Position numbers and translations under genes: made by a program. The notes below the pieces were generated by a model. The model made no database searches. It was not told the origin of the DNA and was given only the letters and a program-made list of their open reading frames with translations. A stretch of DNA of 64,000 bases from Icerya purchasi (taxonomy: Eukaryota > Arthropoda > Insecta > Hemiptera > Monophlebidae): NCBI GenBank assembly GCA_039619475.1, contig CM077115.1, positions 539,804,315 through 539,868,314 of the forward strand. The letters run 5' to 3'. How positions within the stretch are numbered: the stretch's first letter is position 1; each line of letters opens with the position of its first letter. Below are positions 47,701 through 55,450 of the stretch, one piece after another.

Positions 47701-49867
47701 CGTCGCGATAGCCTAGTTGCTAGAGCGCTTGACTTCCGATATGACGGTCACGGGTTCGATCCCGAGTGACGACAAACTTATTAAAAGAATTAAATAAATA
47801 AATAATCGCTAATAATCACGTGGAAGGCAATGGCAAACCACCACGTACAACATCATATGCGCGCTAGGTCAGTACACAGCAGACCCACACCGGACGGGGA
47901 CTGCACTTGTAGCGCGATAACAAGCGGCTACAATCAGTTGCGAATGTGACTGTCTTGCGTGTGTACACCTGCGTTGCATATAATGATTGCCTGGTGCACA
48001 ACCTATATCGGTACAGCTAAAAATGTACGAATAAGTTGCGCCAACGCGCTATGTAGCGTACGGCACCTTAAGAAGAAGAAGAAGAAGCTTTGTTGCTAAT
48101 ATATAACTGTTGAATAATCCCTACGATTTGTTCAGGTACTCCTGTGTTTGTCAATATCTGCCAGCAGAAGATGTTCCACACCTAATATTATCAAATGATT
48201 TAACATAGTCTAGAAAACAAAGTATAGCTGGGACATTAAATTCATAGCACTTTTCTTTTAATTGTCTTATAATAATCAGTTGATTTCTTGTCCGCTTTCC
48301 GGGAATAAATCCTCCCTGATCATCACAGGTACTAAGAGTTTAGAGGAATAACCAGTTAATTCGTAATTTCGAATGAACATCTGCAAAGAAAAATGAGATG
48401 TTAATTCGAAAATGTTAAGAAATCTTTCGATAGAAGAAGTTAAACGAATTAGTTGATTTTCCAAAGTTGTTGTGTTACCTTCTATTCTTCGGTGTGCAGA
48501 TATTTCTATGGAGAGGACATGACCAGTATAGGATACTACTCTTTTTATTTTTTCCTCTTTGATTTCTCAGAATGTCCTTATTAAACCAGAAGTGGAAGTG
48601 ATCATGAAGACAGTTTCGAATTCTTAATTCTTTAATAATTTACGAAAAAAAAAAAAAAAAAAAGAAAGAAATCAAAAAAAATCCAATAAAAACTGTTACG
48701 ATATCAACATATCTAAGAAGCGGCTGGAGTACTACACCGCGGTAAGAAACAAACTGTTGTAGGGTTCTGTAAACAATTTGTAACTATCCAGCGAATGAAT
48801 GAATCTCTATTGTTTTGGCACAAAAGATAAAAACCAAAAAAATGCATTAACCATTCCATCGTTAAATGATAACATTTTTTTAAGGAATCATTTAAACGCT
48901 GTAATTATAACAATGAACAAAGAGGCGCAGCATGAATTAATTTTGAAACAATTACTTTAATATAATGTAAGTCATGTCGGCTAATAAATGATCTTTTTTC
49001 GATTATCAATTTCCTGTATCACGCAGTAATCTTAATAGTTAATATCTGGTAAAAAAACAAACATTCCTCTACGTAGGAATAACAATAATTTATGGAGAAA
49101 CAAATGTGATAGTATTAGCGCGATTTAACTGATCTTTAACAGTTATTATAAAAGATTTGCTCCGCTAAGTTCAAAAAAAAAAAAAAAAAAAAATTGCACA
49201 TCTTCGAAACAAAGTCTGTAAAGTATAGGAAAATTGTACGTATAGAAAGATGCGATTGGTATAAAATAAAATTAGCTCTTGACGTAAAATGAAAAGAAAT
49301 AAAATTCCCGCTTCATCACTAGATAACTGATAAATAAATAGTTTAACAGACACGTATTACCAAAAATTAAAGTAATAGCCACACTCTAGCTTAGGATTAC
49401 TCACATTTTTACTCTTTCTCACTTTCTCTAACACTGTTTTTTTCTCGTTCGCAACTTTTCGTTTATCGTTCATTCTCGCTGCTAGCGATTTCTCTGCCTG
49501 TTTGAAAAGAAAACAATAAATATACGCAGCAGCTCCATCGAACTGGTTCAATACTAAAGATAATATGTTTTATATATATATACCGTATGTGTGTGTATGC
49601 ATTCGCAGACCCCCGCCCCCTCTCCCATCGACACACCCGCACATACGCATGGACACGCGAGCGCCTTTTTTATATATGATTAAAAATAACGTACTTGTTT
49701 GCCTGCTCCAGTTTTGCAAGTAACGCTAATTCTTCGGGAGAAGCGGTAATATTATTCGTCGATGGCAAGTGATTAATATTACTGTTACCGTTATCGTTTA
49801 GCTCGAAATTTTCAAAATAAGAAGTGGTAGAATCCGATAAACCGATGGTTCCTTCAACGGGACTCAT
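1690..49867 (-). CDS. Evi5: Evi5-like TBC-domain Rab GTPase-activating protein, 7 coding exons, partial at 3' end
   Basis: Spliced gene: 49867-49695, 24834-24737, 17558-17443, 14622-14494, 8853-8683, 4072-3947, 1808-1690. Every junction is GT-AG and phases match (2, 1, 0, 0, 0, 0), giving 310 codons plus two bases. The product matches EVI5 family proteins as I know them: variable N-terminus, then PEELALLAKLEQANK, then a TBC domain from about residue 131. Motif A IRRDIAR carries the expected arginine finger (R180) and motif B GYCQG the glutamine finger (Q217), so the GAP site looks intact. EVI5 proteins act on or bind Rab GTPases; Drosophila Evi5 is linked to Rab11-dependent membrane traffic, and a C-terminal coiled coil normally follows. 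Here the gene leaves the window before the TBC domain ends. Start: the ATG at 49867 is the first in this frame after an in-frame TAA at 49942-49940. An upstream non-coding or coding exon cannot be excluded. Introns are 24.9, 7.2, 2.8, 5.6, 4.6 and 2.1 kb and rich in transposons. Confidence 0.95.
1809..3946 (-). other. Evi5 intron 6
   Basis: Holds poly-T tracts at about 1963-1987 and 2051-2076 and, near 3480-3680, a GC-richer island with short hairpins (separate entry). No coding trace recognised. Confidence 0.5.
3563..3581. other. GC-rich perfect hairpin, copy 1
   Basis: Stem CAAGAGGC pairs with GCCTCTTG around an AGA loop, preceded by GGT. It stands in a GC-rich island of an AT-rich intron, next to a second short palindrome GGGGGCAACACCCC at 3541-3554. 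A related hairpin lies at 22005-22023. Probably part of a dispersed repeat; family not recognised. Confidence 0.6.
3947..4072 (-). CDS. Evi5: Evi5 coding exon 6
   Basis: 126 bp, phase 0 at both ends. Acceptor ATTTTACAG, donor GTACAG|GTAAAC. Encodes residues 230-271, MPEEETFAVFVKIMQDYKMR and on to ELGLCMFQLENLVQ, typical of the middle of the Evi5 TBC domain. Confidence 0.97.
5165..7345. mobile_element. Inverted-repeat element around a DDE/SWIM transposase remnant
   Basis: The stretch 5165-5515 is, in reverse complement, about 85-90% alike to 7012-7345: both hold GAAAGTGGTTTGCTT, GAGCTGATTCTCTTTTCC and GAAAAATGAGATTTACATG in the same order. Further partial copies in the right-arm orientation lie at about 6640-6845 and 6890-7005, so the right side is a degenerate tandem of the arm. 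Between the arms is a transposase remnant. This arrangement suggests a DNA transposon with long, internally repeated inverted ends. Exact borders and a target-site duplication were not identified. Confidence 0.6.
5440..6240 (+). pseudogene. DDE transposase C-terminal remnant with SWIM-like CxC...CxH motif
   Basis: Read over several frameshifts and stops, the plus strand gives NNGPRWMVEVIYDVVGQNWK with KIAYLFHNEFGS (5510-5640), then LELFFTDTYRLQLVISYLAE (about 5815-5875), IIKIQVRSRHMSSQTCNCYI, then CECANGMRTIGC with YVHVAAVIYYLSHA (about 6025-6110). The order, a QSRH-like motif followed by CxCxxGxRTxGCxxHVAxVIYYLxxA, recalls the C-terminal region of DDE transposases common in arthropod and cnidarian genomes, which end in a SWIM-like zinc-binding motif. 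The catalytic core upstream is not visible. Clearly broken: frameshifts near 5680 and 6030. Confidence 0.65.
7346..8682. other. Evi5 intron 5, right part; unassigned non-coding repeat-like sequence
   Basis: About 7350-7560 has a GC-richer block (CCCCTAGGGGGCACTCC) that looks like transposon non-coding sequence but belongs to no family I can name. The rest (poly-T at 7826-7839, AT-rich) shows nothing. Confidence 0.3.
8683..8853 (-). CDS. Evi5: Evi5 coding exon 5 (TBC catalytic motifs)
   Basis: 171 bp, phase 0 at both ends. Acceptor GAAAACAG, donor ATGCAA|GTAAGT. Encodes residues 173-229 and holds both dual-finger motifs: IRRDIAR with arginine 180, and VGYCQGSGF with glutamine 217. Neither is mutated. 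Confidence 0.97.
9190..9425 (+). mobile_element. tRNA-derived SINE, family 2, copy 1
   Basis: Starts TGGCAGCGTGGTAGCCTAG, an RNA polymerase III A-box-like tRNA head, and shares GACTTGTCTCTT, TCGCTCCCA and GGTACCAG-like segments with the complete copy at 59179-59477. Ends in a CTTACTTACTTAC tail. The B-box is decayed. No target-site duplication seen. Confidence 0.75.
9430..11395. other. Evi5 intron 4, unassigned stretch
   Basis: AT-rich sequence with many poly-A/T runs. Short open frames here (for example 10595-10807) show no family signature and I do not consider them genes. Confidence 0.4.
11400..13310 (+). pseudogene. R1/Jockey-group LINE reverse transcriptase remnant
   Basis: Multi-frame remnant. 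About 11525-11640 reads SAWINRKIINLI..RDAYCKKWKRN, the segment between endonuclease and RT. 12043-12180 reads VIRPIYKAGKQNNHKNYRP then ITLISSISKILE, the start of the RT domain. 12240-12380 resembles FLGV.KEFDLIRYDI.IENL and a YLNERTML segment. After a microsatellite, about 12576-12603 reads DADDITLAAE, the catalytic YADD box with the Tyr changed. Later pieces run to about 13310. Many stops, so dead. Lies in Evi5 intron 4, opposite strand. Confidence 0.85.
12505..12575. repeat. TATC/AT microsatellite inside the LINE RT
   Basis: CTATATATCTATATC grading into (TATC)n and (AT)n, ending TATAGATGCAGATGAT so that it abuts the RT catalytic box. Confidence 0.95.
13865..14060 (-). pseudogene. Jockey-like LINE reverse transcriptase fragment
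   Basis: Minus-strand frame reads VIRIDDAFSEERKI, then SLFGPLLYSICAVNL (from a GVPQGS.LGPLLYSIY block) and TTSNQTITATNDNG, where the expected A(D)DT catalytic box has become NDNG. Isolated 200-bp piece in Evi5 intron 4; non-functional. Confidence 0.8.
14494..14622 (-). CDS. Evi5: Evi5 coding exon 4 (start of TBC domain)
   Basis: 129 bp, phase 0 at both ends. Acceptor ATTTTTAG, donor GAAAAG|GTAATT. Encodes residues 130-172, NLVRKGIPHHFRGIVWQLLC and on; RKGIPHHFRGIVWQLL is the characteristic opening of an Evi5 TBC domain. Confidence 0.96.
14821..15453 (+). mobile_element. Deleted Tc1/mariner-like element with TIRs and TA target site
   Basis: Left end CGGGGCGTGTCAAAAAAAAG then GTAACAC is inverted at the right end (GTTACCTTATTTTTGACACA, then CTCTA), about 27 bp with several mismatches, flanked by TA at 14819-14820 and 15454-15455. 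The right end has a second copy of the inner GTGTTACCTTA motif at about 15409-15419, possibly two transposase binding sites. Contains only the end of a transposase gene, so a non-autonomous internal-deletion derivative of 633 bp. Confidence 0.85.
14930..15235 (+). pseudogene. Tc1/mariner-like (IS630 superfamily) transposase C-terminus
   Basis: Reads LYRGYVKDRAHERKPRNLVE, then LRARIKSVFE, a TAA stop, then SNVTMIRNVISSMPDRLQDC and INEEGRQFEHL. This matches the last part of IS630/Tc1/mariner transposases from arthropods (W/RGY.KD.V......L.EL..RI...F..I....I..V......RL..CI...G..FEHL). The DDE catalytic part is deleted. Broken by at least one stop. Confidence 0.8.
15454..16575. other. Unassigned intron stretch with simple repeats
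   Basis: (TA)n at 15453-15474, (CTTT)n plus poly-T at about 15706-15744, poly-A at 16351-16375. Nothing else recognised. Confidence 0.5.
16580..16680 (+). mobile_element. tRNA-derived SINE fragment (family 2-like)
   Basis: CATCGCTAAAGCGCTAGACT followed by GGTTCCGGGTTCAAG (B-box-like) and CGAGTCGCTTCCTCTCC, the same order as the head of the SINE copies at 9190 and 59179. Truncated after about 100 bp. Confidence 0.5.
17443..17558 (-). CDS. Evi5: Evi5 coding exon 3
   Basis: 116 bp, phase 1 in and 0 out. Acceptor GATTTACAG, donor GTCCGA|GTAAGG. Encodes residues 91-129 including EDYEEDLWTLWGQIVNDWDN, the conserved pre-TBC segment containing the LW.LWG.IVN.W pattern. Confidence 0.95.
17559..18400. 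other. Evi5 intron 2, left part; nothing recognised
   Basis: AT-rich, no coding or repeat signature that I can name. Confidence 0.4.
18401..18744. repeat. 345-bp dispersed repeat, copy 1
   Basis: Nearly identical, roughly 95%, to 25848-26194 in the same orientation. Both start near TTTTTRAGATTCCGTACAC and end at GAAGCTC. A palindrome TTCCGTACAC...ATGTACGGAA opens the repeat. No coding capacity; probably a non-autonomous transposon. Both copies sit in Evi5 introns. Confidence 0.9.
18950..19325. repeat. Imperfect direct duplication, about 270-bp period
   Basis: 18957-19065 and 19226-19315 share in order CCTCRAGGMGCCGAAAGTT, GAAATTTT, RTATATYGATRGAAAGATCG and CTATTTGTCGG. An 11-base poly-C run at 19261-19271 lies in the second copy. 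Non-coding; could be transposon or satellite-derived. Confidence 0.75.
19330..21700. other. Evi5 intron 2, unassigned stretch
   Basis: AT-rich with a C10 run near 19543, a CA-rich tract at about 20685-20705 and an AT tract at about 21676-21700. No gene or named repeat recognised. Confidence 0.4.
21712..21943. mobile_element. MITE-like element with 17-bp perfect TIRs
   Basis: TTACAACGTAATTCTTA at 21712-21728 is exactly inverted at 21927-21943. The interior has three diverged copies of AAAATGTCYCAATTTTATGT followed by AACG and two copies of GATTTTTGTGATTAT. 232 bp, non-coding. No clear target-site duplication, so superfamily is open. Confidence 0.65.
22005..22023. other. GC-rich perfect hairpin, copy 2
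   Basis: Stem CAAGGGG / CCCCTTG around CAGGA, preceded by GGGGT. Same frame of sequence (GGTCAAG.GGCAG...C.CTTGC) as 3563-3581; at one stem position an A-T pair is replaced by G-C, so pairing is kept. Followed by another short GGCC-A4-TGGCC palindrome. Confidence 0.6.
22060..22100. repeat. (TA)n microsatellite
   Basis: About 40 bp of pure TA directly after the hairpin copy 2 block. Confidence 0.98.
22101..24736. other. Unassigned intron stretch with degenerate repeats
   Basis: 22110-22310 has a decayed array of TTATAACGAC-like motifs. 22680-23270 is less AT-rich with a 44-codon-scale open stretch but no family match. Poly-T at about 23438-23463, poly-A at 23780-23802, (GT)n at 24276-24289 and an AT tract at 24444-24459. 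Confidence 0.4.
24737..24834 (-). CDS. Evi5: Evi5 coding exon 2
   Basis: 98 bp, phase 2 in and phase 1 out. Acceptor TTATCGCAG, donor TCGG|GTAAGT. Encodes residues 58-90 (LIESDSKSLNSIS and a Ser/Arg-rich SRRSSDTSQISLNS stretch). This matches the linker between the LLAKLE motif and the TBC domain in Evi5 proteins; the Ser-rich part may be a phosphorylation region (inference). Confidence 0.95.
24835..25847. other. Evi5 intron 1, right of exon 2; cryptic simple sequence
   Basis: (TA)n at about 25278-25300 followed to about 25545 by degenerate GCTATT/GCTAGT/AATTGC-rich sequence. No coding trace. Confidence 0.5.
25848..26194. repeat. 345-bp dispersed repeat, copy 2
   Basis: Second copy of the 18401-18744 repeat, same strand. 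Differences are point changes (for example AAGGTGG to AAGATGG) and a 2-bp AT insertion. High identity points to recent spread. Confidence 0.9.
26195..27235. other. Evi5 intron 1, unassigned stretch
   Basis: AT-rich sequence. Nothing recognised. Confidence 0.4.
27240..27830 (+). pseudogene. Jockey-like LINE reverse transcriptase C-terminal part
   Basis: 27300-27587 is open and reads ...NIIRKLVNQNS, LLLVIYKALIFGCQAYSLGC, then LKSLDHIHHSALRIVLGMHR and FPPLSIFALAGLPLL, the thumb region after the RT core in Jockey-like elements. In another frame it continues SSTVLYSYPRPSYLNDSLLK to about 27830, the link towards RNase H. The RT catalytic core is missing and there is a frameshift near 27590. Confidence 0.85.
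27930..28039. other. Unassigned intron stretch
   Basis: GTATGTATGTATGTGTCTGTGTG low-complexity tract at about 27998-28022; otherwise nothing recognised. Confidence 0.4.
28040..28261 (-). pseudogene. hAT transposase C-terminal (dimerisation) fragment
   Basis: Minus-strand frame reads LSFSTLKRIKTFLCSTMCEN, then RLNALAMLSIEKQM and ...NFHETVIDFFSLKKDRRIDL. This is the end of hAT-type/ZMYM1-like transposases, whose hATC domain shows the pattern S.LKRIKT.LRSTM...RLNGLA.LSIE and ends in F...K.RRI. Only the last 70 codons are present, next to no visible catalytic part. Confidence 0.75.
28262..30055. other. Unassigned intron stretch
   Basis: AT-rich. On the minus strand 29884-29696 has a Cys-rich open frame (CSTCDRKSCKYNVVVC) without a known match. 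A hairpin GTTCAC...GTGAAC lies at 30031-30050. Confidence 0.35.
30060..30626 (+). pseudogene. LINE RNase H end and C-terminal zinc-knuckle fragment (family B)
   Basis: About 30200-30270 reads VSAHAGVPGNERADLAVRAT, the last catalytic segment of RNase H1 (V.AH.G..GNE.AD). 30400-30580 reads REFSILGKLRIRHISVSHDY, then CPFCLQSVPPKVSHILRHC, a CxxC...HxxxxC knuckle. This is the order RNase H - RLRIGHT.LTH - CPxC...HIL..C of I-like/Jockey-like LINEs. Stops and frameshifts, so dead. Poly-A at 30639-30656 follows. Confidence 0.85.
31360..32060 (-). pseudogene. Jockey-like LINE RNase H and C-terminal fragment
   Basis: Read on the minus strand from 32059: FYAKTTTVLRAI, IISNSKSVLWAISSALFS, VFLPIRFLIHKLF, then after a frameshift LLWIPRDTL and NDLADMLARLA, the RNase H1 order ending in a D.AD motif. 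From about 31610: NSLQRTILSAVCRLHFGHRL, the C-terminal RLRFGH segment. The C-terminal part is homologous to 46075-46790. Confidence 0.85.
32261..32278. repeat. Poly-C/poly-G run
   Basis: Eighteen C in a row in an AT-rich intron, followed closely by a short AT microsatellite at 32301-32319. Confidence 0.95.
32320..34675. other. Unassigned intron stretch
   Basis: AT-rich with poly-T at 33258-33273 and a T/C-rich stretch near 33550-33580. A less AT-rich block at 32960-33060 resembles nothing I can name. Confidence 0.35.
34680..34812 (+). pseudogene. R1-like LINE C-terminal fragment (TGHG/CCHC end)
   Basis: Reads SLPNPGTFG then, after a one-base shift, LVKINIVTDSICPKCKIKDS. This resembles the C-terminal LTGHGTF..YL....I.DS.CP.C....D knuckle of R1-like elements. 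It runs without a gap into an RT segment at about 34812, which is an unnatural order. Confidence 0.55.
34812..36260 (+). pseudogene. R1-like LINE: RT to C-terminus and A-rich tail
   Basis: RT pieces in order: IDGAFDQIKINEILKIM; TIIRNYLTDRRIGLFNQ; SVNSGVPQGSVLGPVLFNIA; ISYADDIMLVAGINKKDEVY (catalytic YADD present); FNINKTQALLISRKQ; then 35273-35707 open with YLEIIIDTNLNFGKHI, YKAIFGSITEYCSTVYFPVL and GYRTISCTTVNIIAGIIIPI. The C-terminus reads FLTGHGN, then FKIAETDICIDCKEE and DDCFHSIFECNKFKNERE, a CxxC...HxxxxC knuckle ending in TAA at 36157-36159. A tail of AAT repeats and poly-A closes at about 36256. Several frameshifts, but less decayed than its neighbours. Confidence 0.9.
36261..37079. 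other. Stretch between two R1-like copies
   Basis: Poly-A tail end, a poly-C/poly-A block at about 36487-36508, then AT-rich sequence with no recognised element. Confidence 0.4.
37080..38280 (+). pseudogene. R1-like LINE: RT core to C-terminus
   Basis: 37164-37496 is open: VEVITYVDDIAVVFAEKTQT (catalytic YVDD), FLAEFGLSISISKSNYMIMN, then QLKYLGIIIDSNLKF. After an indel, 37650-37874 reads SYRTISYQTAVVIAGLKPID. The end at about 38030-38100 reads FITGHGIFKVYLYKCGIAG. Same architecture as the element at 34812-36260 but from a diverged copy. Frameshifts at about 37490 and 37630. Lies in Evi5 intron 1. Confidence 0.9.
38870..39520 (+). pseudogene. piggyBac-like transposase remnant
   Basis: About 38890-38980 reads TEVELKNFISYFTLHEHRKQ with DKIAAVF. 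About 39338-39470 reads GRKKFARDWVTNIEFVDKLE, RKNLSYIAEIQEKRRKKK, then in another frame VMPPEFII and ELSTVAFLD. The last part follows the piggyBac pattern D.W.TSI....L..K.L...GTIRKNK...PPEF......SS.FGF. Poly-T interrupts the middle. Highly decayed; no ends identified. Confidence 0.5.
39670..40075 (-). pseudogene. R1-like LINE C-terminal fragment, zinc knuckle degraded
   Basis: Minus-strand frame 40003-39725 reads VWINHNGMTKSFFPTIKDGL (just upstream and into the ORF), then RTWKFQKIHLKRFNIAGE, which resembles LTGHG.FK.YLKRF.IAGE of R1-like C-termini, then a tail where the expected cysteines are lost (VLDATSRTVYN). Fragment only. Confidence 0.6.
40250..41090 (+). pseudogene. LINE RNase H and C-terminal zinc-knuckle fragment (family B)
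   Basis: About 40325-40460 covers the RNase H start (frame-shifted CYTDGS-like segment). 40617-40700 reads WIPSYTGILGGHNIADRATK, the last RNase H motif. Then TEDLKQHYKLVLFLWKRH, NKLRELKENPISWNFSNRKS, EEIVVTRLRTGHTRLTHTYL and, after a TAA, FPTDCPHCGVKSLTADHNFY, a CxxC...H knuckle. Order and motifs match the element at 30060-30626. Broken by stops. Confidence 0.85.
41091..43495. other. Evi5 intron 1, unassigned stretch
   Basis: CT-rich and AT microsatellite at about 41378-41447; otherwise no gene or named repeat seen. Confidence 0.4.
43502..44735. repeat. Large direct repeat, unit A (contains pentanucleotide satellite)
   Basis: Opens with TATGGCGTTTTAGCCATAAC and shares, in order, AGCTCAGGAAATTCTC, ATTTCTGGCTAGTCCG, GCCAAATTTTTTCGAATC, AATAGGAAATTGTGA and CATTCATTTGACCGG with unit B. 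The satellite at 43793-44046 is an insertion or expansion present only in this unit. Confidence 0.85.
43793..44046. repeat. (TTCAA)n/(TTCTA)n pentanucleotide satellite
   Basis: About 250 bp of 5-bp units in alternating homogeneous blocks of TTCAA and TTCTA, with a few TTTTA units. Confidence 0.98.
44744..44795. repeat. (AT)n microsatellite between repeat units A and B
   Basis: About 52 bp of pure AT exactly at the junction of the two direct repeats. Confidence 0.98.
44797..45835. repeat. Large direct repeat, unit B
   Basis: Diverged copy of unit A on the same strand. It ends near CGTGGTAATGTATATGACCC, followed by GGCGAACTTCGTACCG. The 79-codon open frame at 45236-45475 has no match in unit A's frame and no known family, so I do not call it a gene. 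Confidence 0.85.
46075..46790 (-). pseudogene. Jockey-like LINE 3'-end fragment
   Basis: On the minus strand: SLQSAIYPYSLL, FSVISSPFCPLRPFTFLF, MFLECSFIAVERS. This aligns with the tail of the element at 31360-32060 (SQLYFLHFV..., FFECSFIAAERL), so both are copies of one family. It abuts the RTE-like remnant at 46833. Confidence 0.7.
46833..48340 (-). pseudogene. RTE-like LINE reverse transcriptase, split by a SINE
   Basis: Minus strand from 48340: TCDDQGGFIPGKRTRNQLII, EFNVPAILCFLDYVKSFDNI, VPEQIVGIIQQLYISNKA, then the SINE (48086-47699), then IENELSESFK, GCILSPSLFNIYGEWIMRKI, NLRHVDDTVLLANTEVEITQ (catalytic box HVDD), and from 47045 MVKFFGHVIRVNSTEKVVIQ and RFIDQLKRITGTPTVEELVR, the conserved tail after RT. 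Multiple frameshifts and stops. Family call RTE-like is from the FFGH...RW.DQ.K tail; could be another clade. Confidence 0.88.
47699..48086 (+). mobile_element. tRNA-derived SINE, family 1, inserted in a LINE
   Basis: Head GTCGTCGCGATAGCCTAG has an A-box (TAGCCTAGTTG, 47709-47719) and a perfect B-box (GGTTCGATCCC, 47753-47763); the ends GTCGTC/GACGAC can pair as a tRNA acceptor stem. Body holds AAGGCAATGGCAAACCACC (about 47823-47841). Ends in (AAG)n. Flanked by GCTTTG at 47693-47698 and 48087-48092, a short likely target-site duplication. Orientation is opposite to the LINE it interrupts. Confidence 0.92.
48360..49694. other. Evi5 intron 1, part next to exon 1
   Basis: Poly-A tracts at 48644-48663 and 49173-49192, an AT/GT-rich patch at 49571-49597. 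A 93-bp exon-like segment at 49405-49497 was rejected as an Evi5 exon (phase). Confidence 0.4.
49695..49867 (-). CDS. Evi5: Evi5 coding exon 1 (initiator exon)
   Basis: Encodes residues 1-57 and two bases of codon 58. It begins MSPVEGTIGL, has an Asn/Ser-rich low-complexity stretch, and ends in the conserved PEELALLAKLEQAN. Donor is CAA|GTACGT. The ATG has G at -3. Codons upstream in the same frame contain no other ATG before a stop at 49942-49940, so 49867 is the best start unless an upstream exon is spliced in. Confidence 0.85.
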
Positions 49868-49988
49868 GACCGTTACCAGGACTGAGACGAGTCTGCCGTT
49901 GCCACTGCTGCTTCGAAATTGAAACTCCTTCAACGTGTTTTAGTACCGTGAACAGCTCGAACAACCTTCCGATTTCTGCTAAAGCCAT
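49854..49988 (-). promoter_or_regulatory. Possible upstream ORF overlapping the Evi5 start
   Basis: An ATG at 49988 opens a 44-codon frame (MALAEIGRLFELFTVLKH...) that ends in TGA at 49856-49854, overlapping the Evi5 ATG at 49867 in another frame. If this part is in the 5' leader, it would reduce initiation at the main ATG. Whether the mRNA includes it is not shown by the sequence. Confidence 0.3.
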
Positions 49989-49989
49989 T

Positions 49990-51169
49990 TGAATTGTAAG
50001 ATCTAGAGACGTGAAAAAGAAAAAACCAATAAGCTATTAAAAACAGCTTATCATCTCGGCGCCAAAAATTTCGCCTTTAACAAAAAAGTAAAAATGTAAC
50101 TTTATTTATAGAAAATATTCAGAGAAACGTGTAAAGGGGTAAAAAAAAAAACAAAAAAAAAAAAAGCTAGCCCGTAAACAATTTCAATTTTAATACTAGG
50201 ACTCGTAAAAGAACAGACTAGTTTATTTTAAATAAGAAAACAACAACAACAGAAAACGGTGCGAATGACATTAATCTTAAATTTACAATAGAGACACAGA
50301 AACTGCGTGGGTCTCTTCTTTTTTTTAAGTACTTTGGCTCCCACAGGGCTGCCGGCAACTAATATACAAACGAGATAATTTTATCTTATTCCTCAGCATC
50401 CGCTCACACTGCTCCAGAGAATATTAATTCATCTCCGGGGCTCTTGGCGTTATGCTGTTATCTGCCAATCCCGTCGTCATGCCTTTTAAGGTTTTAAGGT
50501 ATGCTCTTCGGCATACTCATTTATGTACTACACGGATCGTTTTTTGTTTATATTAATATCATTTATTTAGTGTTTACTATATTACTACGTCAAAAATGTA
50601 TACATACAAATACATATATATATATTTGTTAAGCGAAAAAGAGTGCAAAGTAAGTATAAATAACGAAATAATCGACTAGCAGTATTATAACTCCTCTGTG
50701 TAGATATATTATAATCATACAATTCGCAAAAACTACACTCGATAAATGCTTTAATTACTATAGCGCGCACTTTAAAAATATATAAAATGTTTATTTATTG
50801 CTACGCTACAATGAGCATATCTCTTTCACGACATTTACAGCAATTACATAATTATCATGAAGTAAAATCGCGGGGATAAAATTAATGGCATTTATAAAGA
50901 TGCACATATGTAAGGTAGAATTAGGTTCTATTTTAATCAATTTTTCTAGCGGAATTATGTGTTATATTTAAATTATTCCGGTTAAACGATGTCCTTGCGA
51001 AACGTGTTAGTGATTAGTTCAGGGTGATAGATATAAGAGCAATATTCAATTTTCTTAAAACTACAACCGATTGAATTGAAACTTCTCAGAATCTCACCCC
51101 GCTGCGCAAAAGTCTCTAATTTTCGCTTTTTGCGCTATTAAATTAGATAATAAATATACATATATATAA

Positions 51170-51215
<46 letters not shown>

Positions 51216-51320
51216 CGGCAGGTTGCATTGAAAAGGAAAAACATATGTAACTTCTATCATTTTCGATACCTTTTAAACTAAAAGTTAATGTAATCATTAT
51301 TGATTGAATATTACATCATA
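49990..51320. other. Evi5 5' flank or 5' UTR/intron
   Basis: Nothing coding recognised. A less AT-rich block at 50290-50520 ends with a small perfect hairpin GTATGCTCTTCGGCATAC (about 50500-50517). AT microsatellite at about 51176-51212. I could not place a promoter. Confidence 0.35.
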
Positions 51321-51324
51321 CGTG

Positions 51325-51385
51325 GACCTTAACTTTACAATCCCCGACGCCCGGTCAAAGAGGGACTTGCTTTACTTTTACTTTA
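51325..51385 (+). mobile_element. SINE family 2, 3'-end fragment
   Basis: CTTAACTTTACAATCCCCG followed by GGGACTTGCTTTACTTTTAC closely matches the last 60 bp of the SINE at 59179-59477. Truncated 5' copy. Confidence 0.6.
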
Positions 51386-55045
<3,660 letters not shown>

Positions 55046-55049
55046 ACTA

Positions 55050-55450
55050 TGCCTGCTACTTTTATTATTTTACAGTGGAACTGTCATAGCTTAAGAGCTA
55101 ACAATTAGAGGGTCTCATTCATACTCGTAATAATAATAGTGTTGCTCTTATTTCTGAAACGTGGCTACGGTCGGATATGAATATTAATTTTCGAAGGTAC
55201 GAAATAAACAGATGTGATCGTCACGATGGCTACGGTGGATCTGCAATCCTTATTAGGAACTGCATTCTCTTGTTCAGTCACATGATGCTTCCTTTAATAC
55301 TCCTTCTAGTCCTAATCAATTTAATATTGTGCACGTTTCTATTGTTTCGTGGCATAACGTTTTTTAACTATAAACGCGGGGGAAAAAACAACAGTAACGT
55401 ATTACATTATTTCCTCAAATTTATGTTGGCCAACTGCGGTATACTCGTTT
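55050..55450 (+). pseudogene. LINE AP-endonuclease N-terminal fragment
   Basis: Reads IILQWNCHSLRANN, then ALISETWLRSDMNINFRRYE and INRCDRHDGYGGSAILIRN. This matches the start of Jockey-like endonucleases: WNC.SL with the catalytic Asn, ETWL with the catalytic Glu, then Y...R.DR...GG.AI.I. The rest degenerates and an (AAAT)n stretch follows at about 55535-55559. Confidence 0.85.

Noticed and set aside
47699..47773. Possible functional tRNA gene
   Set aside because: Has A- and B-boxes but continues into a 388-bp body with a simple-repeat tail and flanking duplication, so it is a SINE head.
49405..49497. 93-bp minus-strand segment with good splice sites (TTTTCAAACAG and AAT|GTGAGT) and an open Lys/Glu-rich frame, inside Evi5 intron 1
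   Set aside because: Its open frame is phase 0, but the flanking Evi5 exons need phase 2. Spliced in, it gives a stop after five codons and shifts nothing usefully, and it resembles no Evi5 sequence.
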